From Dyadobacter sp. MSC1_007 (GTDB lineage: Bacteria; Bacteroidota; Bacteroidia; Cytophagales; Spirosomataceae): 64,000 bases of DNA. The notes beneath the pieces were generated by a model. That model was not told where the DNA came from, ran no database searches, and worked only from the letters and a program-made list of their open reading frames with translations. The first letter of the stretch is position 1. Each line of letters opens with the position of its first letter. The stretch is taken from positions 186,001 to 250,000 of the forward strand of contig NZ_JAMOZL010000003.1 in assembly GCF_023667495.1 (NCBI RefSeq), in the 5' to 3' direction. Both the position numbers and the translations under genes were made by a program. Below, one piece after another: positions 24,258 through 33,770 of the stretch.

Positions 24258-24851
24258 ATGGAAGCGGTGGCTGAAAAACTCTATACTCAGGAAGAATACT
24301 TTGCCTTCTGCGAATCGCATGAAGGGCGGTTCGAATTTGTAAATGGGGAGATTATAGAGATGTCAGGAGAGTCAGTTACTTCCAACCAGATTGCAGGAAA
24401 CATCCACTTCTATATGCGGGGTTTGTTGGAAGACGCTCCCTATATTTTTGCCCAGAATGCGGTGAAGTTACAGGTACAAGAGGGGCGTATTTTTCGTATT
24501 CCTGATTTGATGGTTTTTAAAGAAAGCGGCAATTTGATCAGGTATGCCACAGAGCCTGTACTCATTGTGGAAGTGATTTCTGAAAGCTCCACTCACACAG
24601 ATCGGGTCGACAAATTAAATGAATACCGGCTAATTCCTTCCCTTCAATATTATCTGATTGCAGAGCAGGAAAGTTGCCAGGTGGCCGCTTATATCCGCGA
24701 AGGTGAACGCTGGTATGTCGAGTTCTTTGACAAAATAGAGGACATTATAAAACTTCCTTACTTTGGCATCGAGCTTCCGCTGAGCGCTGTTTATAAGAAG
24801 ATCAACTTTGACGATGCTACTGTTGCGAAGGGACGTTCGATTCCAGAATGA
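24258..24851 (+). CDS. Uma2-family (DUF820) putative restriction-endonuclease-fold protein
   Basis: This 197-residue protein has the Uma2 pattern: LYTQEEYFAFCESHEGRFEF (the Y-E-x-x-D/E-G-xxE opening, then VNGEIIEMSG), FRIPDLMVFKE (PD) and VLIVEVISESS followed by DRVDKLNEYRLI. These carry the PD-(D/E)xK-like residues D, E and K/R of the nuclease fold. Uma2 genes are numerous in cyanobacteria and some Bacteroidota; their role is unknown, possibly in mobile DNA or repair. Its 3' end overlaps the convergent gene at 24817 by 35 bp, suggesting late insertion or 3' drift. Confidence 0.85.
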   Translation: MEAVAEKLYTQEEYFAFCESHEGRFEFVNGEIIEMSGESVTSNQIAGNIHFYMRGLLEDAPYIFAQNAVKLQVQEGRIFRIPDLMVFKESGNLIRYATEPVLIVEVISESSTHTDRVDKLNEYRLIPSLQYYLIAEQESCQVAAYIREGERWYVEFFDKIEDIIKLPYFGIELPLSAVYKKINFDDATVAKGRSIPE

Positions 24852-26211
24852 ACACCTGCTGAGCCGCCTCCCCAGTCGTTTTATCTTTCACCAACCTGTT
24901 AAATGCAAGCACCTTCCCATCCGGCGACCAAACCAGATTCGAGGGAGCAGGATCAGATGGTTTAGTTAGTGTTTCTAGCCTCTCGGTGAATGGCTCCTTG
25001 CCAACTTTGCAAAGTACAATGCTTCCCTGCCACACAAACGTAATATGCTTCCCGTCCGGATGCCACCTGAGATTACCCGCAATATCAGAAGTGCATTCCG
25101 TGACTTGTACAGGTCCGCCGCCATCGGGAGAAATGACGAATATCTGGCTGGTCCCTTGATTATCCTTTGCTAAATAAGCCAACTGGCTTCCATCCGGGGA
25201 CGATCTGACGATTCCTGCACAACCAGGATACTTTGTGTCTGCGGTAAATGTGAGCCTTCTCTGGATGGCACCCATTGGAGGCATAGGAAAGTCAGTAGGA
25301 GTGCCTTCCAGTGGCCCTTGCAGGCCGGGCTGCGTAATGTCCTCGGGAATATCCACAATGAAGACTTCGGGAACATCGTTACCACTTTTGTTTTTCACGG
25401 TTCCCAGAAATGCGCGTGCGATCTGACCCGATCCATTTGCTTTTTTATAGCCATTGATACCAACCCAGCTGTCACCAGCGGCATGGCTGATCTCGTTGCT
25501 GCCTGCGACAGGATTTGGCACCACCCGCACAACCAGCGCACTAAACCATTCTCCGGAAACATTTTCAGGATTGCTATCAACTTTAACCGGCCTTATCTTT
25601 TTCGAAACACCGATCGTGCGCAAATTATGTTTCTCGCCGGTGGAATCTTCCAGGGCTTTCAGGATGGCGTCATTATAAGTGTAGCCGATCCATTGGCCGT
25701 CGCCACTCCATTCGTGGCGGTGCGTTCCTCCGCGCAATGCACCTGGTGTGTACGGGAATGTAACGTCGCGTGCGTCCATATAAATGGGCACGTTCGGGCG
25801 TGAATCGTGGATGATCACGCCCGTGCGTCTCCATTGCTGGTAAGGATTTTCCTGGCTGCTATTGGCTAAGCCGTGGATAAATGCGACGGCATTTTCTTTC
25901 GGACTATAACTTACTGCACCGGCTCCGGGGCCCCAGGTCCCATTATTTTTAATATCAAATAAAACCTGTTTCTCCCCGGTTTCAATATTCACCCTTTCAA
26001 TGCGCGCCGATTCGGCGATGCCGCCATCGTCCGTCCTCGTGTCATAGACAAGCCATTTTCCGTCAGGCGAGAAATTATCATTGTTGTCCAGGTCGTGATT
26101 GTAACCCGGATCATGGGTGATTTGCTTTTCTTTGGAAATAGTATCTGTTTGGCAGGACTGCATAGTCAGGAGCATTGAAAACGATAAAACCGGGATAGAA
26201 ACAAGTCTCAT
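24817..26211 (-). CDS. TolB-like PD40/WD40-type beta-propeller lipoprotein
   Basis: Start chosen at 26211, giving MRLVSIPVLSFSMLLTMQSC, a lipoprotein signal; the longer frame to 26280 overlaps the upstream gene's coding region. The mature part has PD40 propeller blades marked by DNNDNFSPDGKWLVYDTRTD, GAVSYSPKENAVAFIHG, HEWSGDGQWIGYTYND, IVRSSPDGSQLAYLA, NLRWHPDGKHITFVWQGS and NLVWSPDGKVLAFNRLVK. It may bind or monitor envelope or surface glycans. It is the last gene of a five-gene operon and starts 8 bp after the stop of the propeller/helical protein at 26220. Function not known. Confidence 0.82.
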   Translation of the reverse strand: MRLVSIPVLSFSMLLTMQSCQTDTISKEKQITHDPGYNHDLDNNDNFSPDGKWLVYDTRTDDGGIAESARIERVNIETGEKQVLFDIKNNGTWGPGAGAVSYSPKENAVAFIHGLANSSQENPYQQWRRTGVIIHDSRPNVPIYMDARDVTFPYTPGALRGGTHRHEWSGDGQWIGYTYNDAILKALEDSTGEKHNLRTIGVSKKIRPVKVDSNPENVSGEWFSALVVRVVPNPVAGSNEISHAAGDSWVGINGYKKANGSGQIARAFLGTVKNKSGNDVPEVFIVDIPEDITQPGLQGPLEGTPTDFPMPPMGAIQRRLTFTADTKYPGCAGIVRSSPDGSQLAYLAKDNQGTSQIFVISPDGGGPVQVTECTSDIAGNLRWHPDGKHITFVWQGSIVLCKVGKEPFTERLETLTKPSDPAPSNLVWSPDGKVLAFNRLVKDKTTGEAAQQVFILESNVPSQQ

Positions 26212-26219
26212 ATCAAAAT

Positions 26220-28442
26220 CTACTTTTGCGGGGCGCTGATCACACCCAAATATCTTCCCATCCAATAGGGGAGAAGCCATATATCACCGGCGCTGTGCTC
26301 GGAAGCACCATTGCCGTTATTCCGGTCGAGGCTGAACATATTACCATTGTGACGTTGGATCGGGCGCTCGTCGGGTGGAAGTACCTCTTTCGTGGTTTGT
26401 TTCCGGAAATTAGGTTCCAGGAACGTAATGTCCTTGCGATGGCTGTTTTTGATAACCCAGTCGATCAGGTCGATCGGATGCTCCTGTAAATACCATACTG
26501 CTTCGTTCAGGTCAAACTCTTTCGTGCCTGTCAATGCGGTGAAGATATTCCACGCGCCCTCTTTTTCCGGCCGTTCTGCCTGCCAGTGATCGATGATCTG
26601 CTTTTTATATTGTGCCTTCAAAGTGTCATTGAAAGCATATCTGTACAATCCCCAGTATCCTACAAAATACATTTCGTCGTCAGAGTGGTTCCAGCCGTCG
26701 GACATATGTTTGGCGTGATCGTCCGCATTCTCAGGCGCTTTGCCGATGAGGCTCATGGGACGCATCATGTTTTCCAGATAACCATATTTGGTCATCAATT
26801 CGAAAGCTTTCTTTTTATATTTCTCTTTTTTTGTAAAATGATAAGCCGTCTGCAGCATGGCCACAATGTTGGAAGAGTTCAATTTACGGTCACCCACGTT
26901 GGTCGGAAATGAGTTAACATAATCCGGGTGCCATTTGCCCCACAAAGTAGGTTTTCCATCATAATCGATCAGGTACATGTCGTTTTTAACAATGTGCGAC
27001 ATTACGGTATCGATCAGCATAATGGCCCTTTTTTTCATAGAAGGGTCATCAACAAGCTCCGCCATCGCTCCAAATGCGAAAATATGTCCGATTATCTCAT
27101 CGCTGCTGGTCGTCGATTTCCAGTCCCATTCTTTTTCCGGCGAATGCTGCCATCTTTCGATATCATGCAGTTCTTTCATGTGTCCGGCGCGTTCGAATGA
27201 TCGTGCGGGAAAGCCTGGGACCGGGTTTACAGTGTAAAGCCTTTCCATAGCATCCAGCGATTCGCGGCAGTTTTGCAGTGCTTCCGGATCTTTTGTAACA
27301 GCATATCTGAAAATCTCGCCACCCAGGTACATCGACGTCCAAAGTCCGTCGTTATCGGAATCTTCCATATAGCCGGTTGAAAGATTGCCGTTCTTAAGAC
27401 CTGACAATGTAGCATTGAAGCCATTTCTAATGTGCCGAAGACGTACTTGTTCTTCAAAAAGCATCGCCTTGTCTTCCAAAGTCATCGATTTGAAATTGAT
27501 CTGACCAACACCTTTTGTAGTCAGGATTAATGCAGAGTTTTTTGGGCCTTTGGCGATATCGATCACCGTATTGCCTGGAAGCCATCTTTCACCAAAATAA
27601 TAATCGAACTTGCCATCGGTGCGCAATGCAAATGCACCCGCATTGGATCCGAACCATACCTTTCCATTAATCTCTTTGACGGCTGTAATGCGCGTGGCAG
27701 GTAGCTTTTTGTTAATGGTGCCGGTTTGCTTGCCTGTCGCGATATCAAATGAAAGATATCCATCGGTGGTTCCAATGATGATTTTCGAGTTTTTGGAAGT
27801 CAAATCGAATGCAGTGAAATCGGTGCCTGTTAGTGCCCTGGTTAGTTTTTTATCGCCAACAGACAACTTATAAAGTGATTTCAACCCAAGTATCCAGAAT
27901 TGATTGGCATTGCTTTGAAATGCCAATGCCACGATGTTGTCGTCAGGCAATTTACCACTCCACAGGTTTTGCGAATCTTTGATAAGCTGCAAACCTGCGC
28001 CATCCGATACCAGGAAAGTGAAGTCGTTCCCACCGGCAAACAGTGTAGCCTTGGGTAATGTATGTTTTGAGAAAAGCGTCCCAGCCCATGCATTGCTCAT
28101 CACCACGGCGTCGGTCAGGTAAATGAGCTGATCCTGATATTCTGAAATGGCGGCAATGTTCTTATCCTTCATGAAGCGGTACGTCCGGTCGGGTTCTACG
28201 GTCCCGGGATAGAGGAACTGGCCATCGTAAACATGCTGCAAGCCTTCTTTGGCTAATATCTGGATCACCCCGTTGCGGTCGGAGGCTATTTGTCTGAGCG
28301 ATGCTTTGGTGGTGTCGGCGTAGTATTTAATACTGTAATCCTGCGAGAAAGGTTTGTCTTTGTACTGCTGGGCCACGGCATTGGAAAAAACCAGTGCGGT
28401 TAACATCAGGAAAAGGAAGGAAAAGGAATTTCGGTTTTGCAT
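26220..28442 (-). CDS. Exported propeller + helical-toroid protein, paralog of 29593-31845
   Basis: This 740-residue protein has a Sec signal (FLFLMLTALVFSNAVAQ). Residues about 30-320 form repeats like two-component-regulator propellers (DRNGVIQILAKEGLQHVYDG, TTDGYLSFDIATGKQT, GKVWFGSNAGAFALRTDGKF). From about 330 on is an alpha-helical repeat region with SDNDGLWTSMYLGGE, TSSDEIIGHIFAF, SDGWNHSDDEMYFVGYWGLY and the terminal WLLPYWMGRY. The DNDG, TSSDE and WLLPYWMGRY motifs recur in the same order in the paralog, so the halves are homologous. The helical half resembles (alpha/alpha)6-barrel carbohydrate enzymes, but I see no assigned family. Probable surface or periplasmic glycan-binding or -cleaving protein. 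Confidence 0.8.
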   Translation of the reverse strand: MQNRNSFSFLFLMLTALVFSNAVAQQYKDKPFSQDYSIKYYADTTKASLRQIASDRNGVIQILAKEGLQHVYDGQFLYPGTVEPDRTYRFMKDKNIAAISEYQDQLIYLTDAVVMSNAWAGTLFSKHTLPKATLFAGGNDFTFLVSDGAGLQLIKDSQNLWSGKLPDDNIVALAFQSNANQFWILGLKSLYKLSVGDKKLTRALTGTDFTAFDLTSKNSKIIIGTTDGYLSFDIATGKQTGTINKKLPATRITAVKEINGKVWFGSNAGAFALRTDGKFDYYFGERWLPGNTVIDIAKGPKNSALILTTKGVGQINFKSMTLEDKAMLFEEQVRLRHIRNGFNATLSGLKNGNLSTGYMEDSDNDGLWTSMYLGGEIFRYAVTKDPEALQNCRESLDAMERLYTVNPVPGFPARSFERAGHMKELHDIERWQHSPEKEWDWKSTTSSDEIIGHIFAFGAMAELVDDPSMKKRAIMLIDTVMSHIVKNDMYLIDYDGKPTLWGKWHPDYVNSFPTNVGDRKLNSSNIVAMLQTAYHFTKKEKYKKKAFELMTKYGYLENMMRPMSLIGKAPENADDHAKHMSDGWNHSDDEMYFVGYWGLYRYAFNDTLKAQYKKQIIDHWQAERPEKEGAWNIFTALTGTKEFDLNEAVWYLQEHPIDLIDWVIKNSHRKDITFLEPNFRKQTTKEVLPPDERPIQRHNGNMFSLDRNNGNGASEHSAGDIWLLPYWMGRYLGVISAPQK

Positions 28443-28504
28443 TGTATTTACATTAAAATTAAAAATTGCCCGGCACCGTGTTTAGCGGGGCCGGAATGAG
28501 TGTT

Positions 28505-29569
28505 TCACTTCATTTTTGTTCTTCTATTCATCATTTCTTTCCAGGTCGCCAGTATGATTCCCTGGGATTTTACGAATTCTTTCAAACCCGGGTCCAGCAT
28601 GGACAGCATATCCGCATAGCGGGACCCGCCCGACGCGCTGATGTGTTTGAAATCATCAGTAATATCACTGCTGTGTACGATGATCATCGCCACGCCCGGT
28701 TGCATATTGGAGATGGTTTCTTTGAGTTTTTGGGCCTTGAATTTGCCCCATTGTTCAGCCGAAACGTTATCTCCTTCCGGCTTCCAATCGCCGCTGATCG
28801 TGTGCAGGTCGTCGAGCACGGGCAGGCCGGCATCCCAGATTTTCTTTCCAAATTCAGCTGAACGCTTGGTGATCTCAGGTTCAGGAAGCTCCATTCCTTC
28901 CTTCCATTTGCCCTCGGCCTTTAGTTTTTTTACCAAAGGATAATTCAGACATTCTGTCAAAAGCTTATTGTTGCCGCCGGGAAACATAACAGGGATCTTG
29001 TATTCTGTGCCTACTTTGATATACCTCTCCAAAAACGGGATATGCGCGAACAATGTACCCATGTGCGAGTCCATATGAGTCGGTTTGAGACCTAGTTTCA
29101 ATGCGCGGTCCAGCTGGGCGCGGATCTCTTTCTCCACGACATCCGGATCTGCGTTTTTGATCACATCCGCCACCTCGTGCCACATACATCCTTCCTCATC
29201 CACCAGGCCATGCGAATGCTGAATGCCATTTAAAGGAGGCCAGCGGTAATCCTGCCATTCCGAAGTCAGCGTTAAATGGAGCCCCGCGTCCATACCTGGG
29301 TTCGCTACGGCAAATTTGGCAAAACTTGCCGCCCATGGGCAGGGCATCATAATGCTGCACGAAGTAGCTATTCCCTGCTGAATCGATTTCTTAGCCCCTT
29401 CATTGGAGTAATAAGACATGCCGGCATCGTCCACATGGAAGATAATGACCTTGGCACCTTTCGGCCAGCCCAGCTTTTCAGCATAGGTCCCGCCGGTTTG
29501 CGCAACCGAATCGTTCATGGCTATAAGTAGAATGTTGATAGCTAAAGATAGGAGAAATCGCATCATCAT
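28505..29569 (-). CDS. YdjC/ChbG-like carbohydrate deacetylase, exported
   Basis: This 354-residue protein has a signal peptide (FLLSLAINILLIAMNDSVAQ). The mature part matches the YdjC/ChbG deacetylase fold: KVIIFHVDDAGMSYYSNEGA with the metal-binding Asp pair, TSCSIMMPCPWAAS, DAGLHLTLTSEW with its His, and the later THMDSHMGTLFAHIPFLE. YdjC enzymes remove N-acetyl groups from chitobiose-type or other oligosaccharides. Most are cytoplasmic, so the leader is notable. It lies between the two propeller paralogs, 23 bp downstream of one, and likely acts on the same glycan. Further ATGs at codons 2 and 3 are possible starts. Confidence 0.88.
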   Translation of the reverse strand: MMMRFLLSLAINILLIAMNDSVAQTGGTYAEKLGWPKGAKVIIFHVDDAGMSYYSNEGAKKSIQQGIATSCSIMMPCPWAASFAKFAVANPGMDAGLHLTLTSEWQDYRWPPLNGIQHSHGLVDEEGCMWHEVADVIKNADPDVVEKEIRAQLDRALKLGLKPTHMDSHMGTLFAHIPFLERYIKVGTEYKIPVMFPGGNNKLLTECLNYPLVKKLKAEGKWKEGMELPEPEITKRSAEFGKKIWDAGLPVLDDLHTISGDWKPEGDNVSAEQWGKFKAQKLKETISNMQPGVAMIIVHSSDITDDFKHISASGGSRYADMLSMLDPGLKEFVKSQGIILATWKEMMNRRTKMK

Positions 29570-29592
29570 GGCTCGTTTATATGAATTGCTTA

Positions 29593-31845
29593 TTATTTAG
29601 AAATCATGCCCATATACCTGCCCATCCAGTAAGGCAACAGCCAGAAAACCGGCTCTCGCTCTACCTGGGGATTTCCACCGGCCAAAGTCCAAGGGTTCTT
29701 GTCCCAACGGACGGTCATCCGGATACTGGCGGGTTGCAACTGGCTTGCCTGCTCGTCCTCCATTACCGGTGTACGCACCACGCTGATGTCTTCTCTTTTG
29801 CGATGGTCAATCGGCCAGTCTACAAGATCGAGTGGGGTATCCGTCAAAAAATCGACCGAGTTGCGCAACTCCACCTTCTTGTTCAGGCAGTAGTTGTAAA
29901 TGAAATTGATCAATGGATTATGGTCGCCTTTGCGTTTTTCAAACCATTCGTCGAGGTGTGCCTTGTAAAATTTCAGGCGTTCCGGGTCTTTCTCGCAATG
30001 GATCAGGATAGGGTAGAGGTAAGCCTGCAGCACCACATCGAAATAGATCAGCCATGCAGGGTTCTGCCTTGTGACATCCTTCATATTATCCAGGTAATGC
30101 TCTTTTTCGATCAGACGGACATATTCTTTCTGATACTTTTCATTGCCTGTCATATAATGTGCCAACTTGATGAATGCCAGCATTTCCATAGAATTCTGGT
30201 TGCGGTCGGGGAGCCATTCGGGATCGCGGTTAAGCTGGTCCGGAGACCATACCGACCAGCGGGTAGGCTTTCCGTCCACGTCTGCGAAATTCAGATTATG
30301 CTTCATCAAGTAATCCAGGATCGTGGCTACATGCGCGGCAATGACCTTTTTCTCTGCAGCGTCAGCTACCAGGGTATAGTAATAAAAGTACCCAAACATA
30401 TGTCCGCACATTTCGTCGCTGCTGGTATCGCCTTTCCAAAGCCATTTACCATCCTTCGACGGATGCCAGCGAACTTCAACTGGCTTGAAACGCGGTTCTT
30501 TCACCAGTTCATCTGCCTTTTCTCTTTCCGTATAAGTGCGGTTGCCGTCGTGCATATTTTTCCAATCAGGCGGAATGATCGTGCGGGCGAAAAAGCCGTC
30601 AGTCCCGGTCACTTCTTGTAACAATTTTAGAAATCCGAAAGCCTTCCGTGCATTTTCTTTGGCAATAGGGTCTTTGGTGGCCGCATATCGGAAACTTTCC
30701 ATAGCGAGGTAGTTACCAGTGTATTCGCCATCGTTGTCATCATCCTCCGGCTCCCAGGTAGTCGTGTCTCCCGGAGCTCGCAAATGTGCTTGCCCCGCGA
30801 TCCAGGGTGCGCGGATATGCCTTTTCATCAATACATCATAAAAGAAATCGCTCTTTTGAGCCAGTGTCATCCGTCTTTTCCGGATAGCACTCACACCCTG
30901 CGGCGTAGCGATCCAGGCGGTTCCCTGCCGGTCAAATGCAATATCATTGACTTGATCATCCATTAACCACCTTCTCGAAAACAGTAATGAACGGCTCCCG
31001 TCCTTCCGAAACCGCACGACGCCCGTTTGCGTACCCACCCACATGCTGCTATCCGGCGCATACCGCACGGATGTCACATACGTCGACGGGATACCATCGG
31101 CTGTTCGCAGTTCTTTCTCCTTTTTGCCGGCGTTTTGAATGGTGACGCCGCCTAACCCGCCTATCCATAATTTTTGGCTGGCGTCGAGGGCTAACCCCTT
31201 TGCATAGGCGCTGATCAAAGCGTCTGTTTTGTAAAAATGCTGCGTTTCTGTTTTTGTCCAATGGTAAAGTCCCACGTCGGTAGCGATCCATAATCCTTGG
31301 CCGCCGTCCGATATCACATCTCTGACAGACCTGGAAATTTTTGCTTTTTGTTTTACAAAACCATTTCCCTCATCAAGCCAGAAACCGTTTGGCCCTAATG
31401 CATAAATGCGGTCACCGGTTGCGCAAATGGCTGATATAGGACCTTCCGGGCCTGTTACTTTTTCGGGGATATTGTTGCGGAACCTGTAAAGTCCATTCCA
31501 GTTTCCCAGCCAGATCGTAGCGTCGGCACCTTGGGCGAGCGCATAAGCCGGGCCGTTGTTCTCGCCTTCAATGACCTTGGTCCATAGGGTGCTATTTGGT
31601 TCTTTATAAAGAATACCATCGGCTGTGGCTATCCAAATACGGTTTGCCTGGTCGGGCATAATGCAGCGTATATCATTTACACCCGGCTCGGTGATGCTGT
31701 AAGCCTCGTGGTATTCCTGCCAGAATGGTTCATCCTGGTAAAAAGCCTCTTCGGTTTGCAGGTTTTTCTGGTTTCCACAAGAGAACAGCAGCGCTACGAA
31801 CGCTGCTGCCCAAACATTCATGATGCATTTAGGAATCCCTTTCAT
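29593..31845 (-). CDS. Propeller + helical-toroid lipoprotein, paralog of 26220-28442
   Basis: This 750-residue protein has a lipoprotein signal (AAFVALLFSCGNQKN). A propeller follows (residues about 45-330; QANRIWIATADGILY, GQGLWIATDVGLYHW, SQKLWIGGLGGVTIQ, DSSMWVGTQTGVVRF, GTAWIATPQGVSAIRK), then the helical half with DDDNDGEYTGNYLAM, TSSDEMCGHMFGY and the end motif WLLPYWMGRYMGMISK. These match its paralog in order. Its ATG shares one base with the stop of the upstream kinase (TGATG), so the two are translationally coupled. The two-component propeller half is of the kind used as ligand-sensing platforms in hybrid sensors, but no kinase domain is fused. Function unknown. Confidence 0.8.
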   Translation of the reverse strand: MKGIPKCIMNVWAAAFVALLFSCGNQKNLQTEEAFYQDEPFWQEYHEAYSITEPGVNDIRCIMPDQANRIWIATADGILYKEPNSTLWTKVIEGENNGPAYALAQGADATIWLGNWNGLYRFRNNIPEKVTGPEGPISAICATGDRIYALGPNGFWLDEGNGFVKQKAKISRSVRDVISDGGQGLWIATDVGLYHWTKTETQHFYKTDALISAYAKGLALDASQKLWIGGLGGVTIQNAGKKEKELRTADGIPSTYVTSVRYAPDSSMWVGTQTGVVRFRKDGSRSLLFSRRWLMDDQVNDIAFDRQGTAWIATPQGVSAIRKRRMTLAQKSDFFYDVLMKRHIRAPWIAGQAHLRAPGDTTTWEPEDDDNDGEYTGNYLAMESFRYAATKDPIAKENARKAFGFLKLLQEVTGTDGFFARTIIPPDWKNMHDGNRTYTEREKADELVKEPRFKPVEVRWHPSKDGKWLWKGDTSSDEMCGHMFGYFYYYTLVADAAEKKVIAAHVATILDYLMKHNLNFADVDGKPTRWSVWSPDQLNRDPEWLPDRNQNSMEMLAFIKLAHYMTGNEKYQKEYVRLIEKEHYLDNMKDVTRQNPAWLIYFDVVLQAYLYPILIHCEKDPERLKFYKAHLDEWFEKRKGDHNPLINFIYNYCLNKKVELRNSVDFLTDTPLDLVDWPIDHRKREDISVVRTPVMEDEQASQLQPASIRMTVRWDKNPWTLAGGNPQVEREPVFWLLPYWMGRYMGMISK

Positions 31846-33770
31846 CAGGCTTCGGCGTAGTTTTCACTTTCCTGGAATAGCAGACTGACGAGTTTTTTGT
31901 ATTGTGAAAAATCAGGGATCAACAGCTGTGCACCAGCCTTGACCAGACGTGGTCGTTTGGCGGGATTGTGGCCAAACCGCTGTACTTCATTGCTGGTAAT
32001 GCCAACCGAAATGCCTCCTGCGCGACGTCCTTCACGGATTTCGTCGGGGCCGTCGCCAAAAACAGCCAGTTCATTTCCCTTCAGATTGTTATCGCGGATG
32101 ATCTTTTCGATGATCATCTTTTTCGAGAATTTCGTGTAGTCTTTAAGCGCTCCGTATATTCCGCCGTCGAACAAATCGGCGTAGCCTAGCATCTGTGCTT
32201 CGTTTTTCACATCTTCCGCGTCCGTCCCGCTGGCGAGGTACATGGTTACCCCTCTTTCTTTTAATTGATACAAAAATGCCACCGCGCCTTTCAGGGTGTA
32301 ATCTTCCTGTCCGAGTTCGCCTTTTGCCAGTTTGTCCATCCGCAGGTTCACCATTTCCATTAAACCGTCGTTGTAAAGCTCCTTATACTGGAATTTATCG
32401 AGTATCTGATGCTCGGGAACGAAGCCGAATTCGCGGACAAGGTTCACCAGCCCTTCCATTTGGTAGATCGTCTGAATACCCGTCGTTTTGTGGATAAATG
32501 CTTTTACTTCAGCAAAAACTTTATGGAAAGTGCCGGAGTCAATGCTGTCGTATTGCTCACCGAGAATGGCTTTCATCATCACCGGCTCCATAATCTCCTC
32601 CCAGCCCTGGCGTAATGAGCTGATGGTACCATCATGGTCGAACACCGCGTACCGGATATGTCCCAGTTTTTCAAGGACTTCCGGCGCACAAAGCTCAAAC
32701 TCTGAACCGGGGTAATACACAGCACTGCGCTCGTTTTCGGCCAGGTCTGCATTATATATGTAGTCCGGTTCGCAGCTGATCTGTAATATCTCCTCAGCGG
32801 ATGCGGTTCCGGTAGTGTACAATTTTTGCACGGTCACAGCTGCCGCAAAGTTGCCGAATTCCGCTGCATCCTCCGGTGCGAACCCGGCAGCAAGGCTTAG
32901 CGTGATCGCGCTGATGGCCGTATCGCCGGCCCCAACAGTGTCGAGCTTGCTTTTTAGCTGGATGCCCAGCACTTCGTGGTATCCCGATTGGTCGAATGCA
33001 ATAATGCCTCTTTCGCCGCAGGTCACGAATACCGGTTTTTGGTATCGGTCGAAGATCTCTTTGCCATAACCCTTCACATCCGCGACGGGCACGCTTTCAT
33101 CAGGTGTAACATACAAGCCGGTGAGCGATGCTATTTCCCTGTCGTTGGCTTTGAGATAGGTATTTTTAAAACGATCATTGAAATGCCGTGAGTCGAGCAT
33201 GACGATCTTGTCGCTGTATTTCTCAAATAACCGGTTGGCTGCATCAATGAACGAATCATTGGTGATGCTGCCGGTCACCTGCTGGTTGAAGATCAGCGCG
33301 TCGCATTCCTGCAATGCCGATTCCAGAGAGGCCAGTATCTTCTGATCTGTTTCAATACTTCTTTCATTATATACACCGAAGTCGATCCGCGGTTCTTCGC
33401 GACCGTCGACGAGCCTTTTCAGGTAGCTGTAAGTATTGAAATTTGCGGTCTGTATATATAAGGAAGACGTGTCGGCCCCGAGGTGCTGCAATTGCGCTGT
33501 CAGTTCGCGTCCCTGCATATCGTCGCCGACGACACCGATAACCCGGATGCCCGCTGGTTTAAGGGCGGAAAGGTTGGCAACAACGTTGCCAGCGCCTCCC
33601 GGTGTATAATAATGCGTTGCCACGGCCTGGGCCTGCAGGCCCGTTTCTATGGAAACTTCGGACCCTCGTTCGTCCATTACCCAATAGGAATCCAGGCAAT
33701 AATCGCCATAAACGGCAATTTTAACAGTGGAAATTTTTTCTAGAATTTGATTGATGCGGCTTTGATCCAT
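31845..33770 (-). CDS. PfkB-family sugar kinase fused to a HAD-family phosphatase
   Basis: This 641-residue cytoplasmic protein has two enzyme domains. Residues 1-345 are a PfkB kinase related to RfaE/HldE heptose kinases: KIAVYGDYCLDSYWVMDERG, PGGAGNVVANLSAL and the PfkB signature DTVGAGDTAISAI near residue 280. Residues about 365-620 are a HAD hydrolase: the nucleophile motif FDHDGTISSLRQGW, then MYLASGTDAEDV and NELAVFGDGPDEIREGRRAG. In heptose metabolism, HldE-type kinases and GmhB-type HAD phosphatases act on consecutive steps, so a fusion would link phosphorylation at one carbon to dephosphorylation at another. Here the HAD part is larger than GmhB (cap domain about 390-520), so a catabolic or salvage role is equally possible. 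First gene of the operon. Confidence 0.87.
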   Translation of the reverse strand: MDQSRINQILEKISTVKIAVYGDYCLDSYWVMDERGSEVSIETGLQAQAVATHYYTPGGAGNVVANLSALKPAGIRVIGVVGDDMQGRELTAQLQHLGADTSSLYIQTANFNTYSYLKRLVDGREEPRIDFGVYNERSIETDQKILASLESALQECDALIFNQQVTGSITNDSFIDAANRLFEKYSDKIVMLDSRHFNDRFKNTYLKANDREIASLTGLYVTPDESVPVADVKGYGKEIFDRYQKPVFVTCGERGIIAFDQSGYHEVLGIQLKSKLDTVGAGDTAISAITLSLAAGFAPEDAAEFGNFAAAVTVQKLYTTGTASAEEILQISCEPDYIYNADLAENERSAVYYPGSEFELCAPEVLEKLGHIRYAVFDHDGTISSLRQGWEEIMEPVMMKAILGEQYDSIDSGTFHKVFAEVKAFIHKTTGIQTIYQMEGLVNLVREFGFVPEHQILDKFQYKELYNDGLMEMVNLRMDKLAKGELGQEDYTLKGAVAFLYQLKERGVTMYLASGTDAEDVKNEAQMLGYADLFDGGIYGALKDYTKFSKKMIIEKIIRDNNLKGNELAVFGDGPDEIREGRRAGGISVGITSNEVQRFGHNPAKRPRLVKAGAQLLIPDFSQYKKLVSLLFQESENYAEA

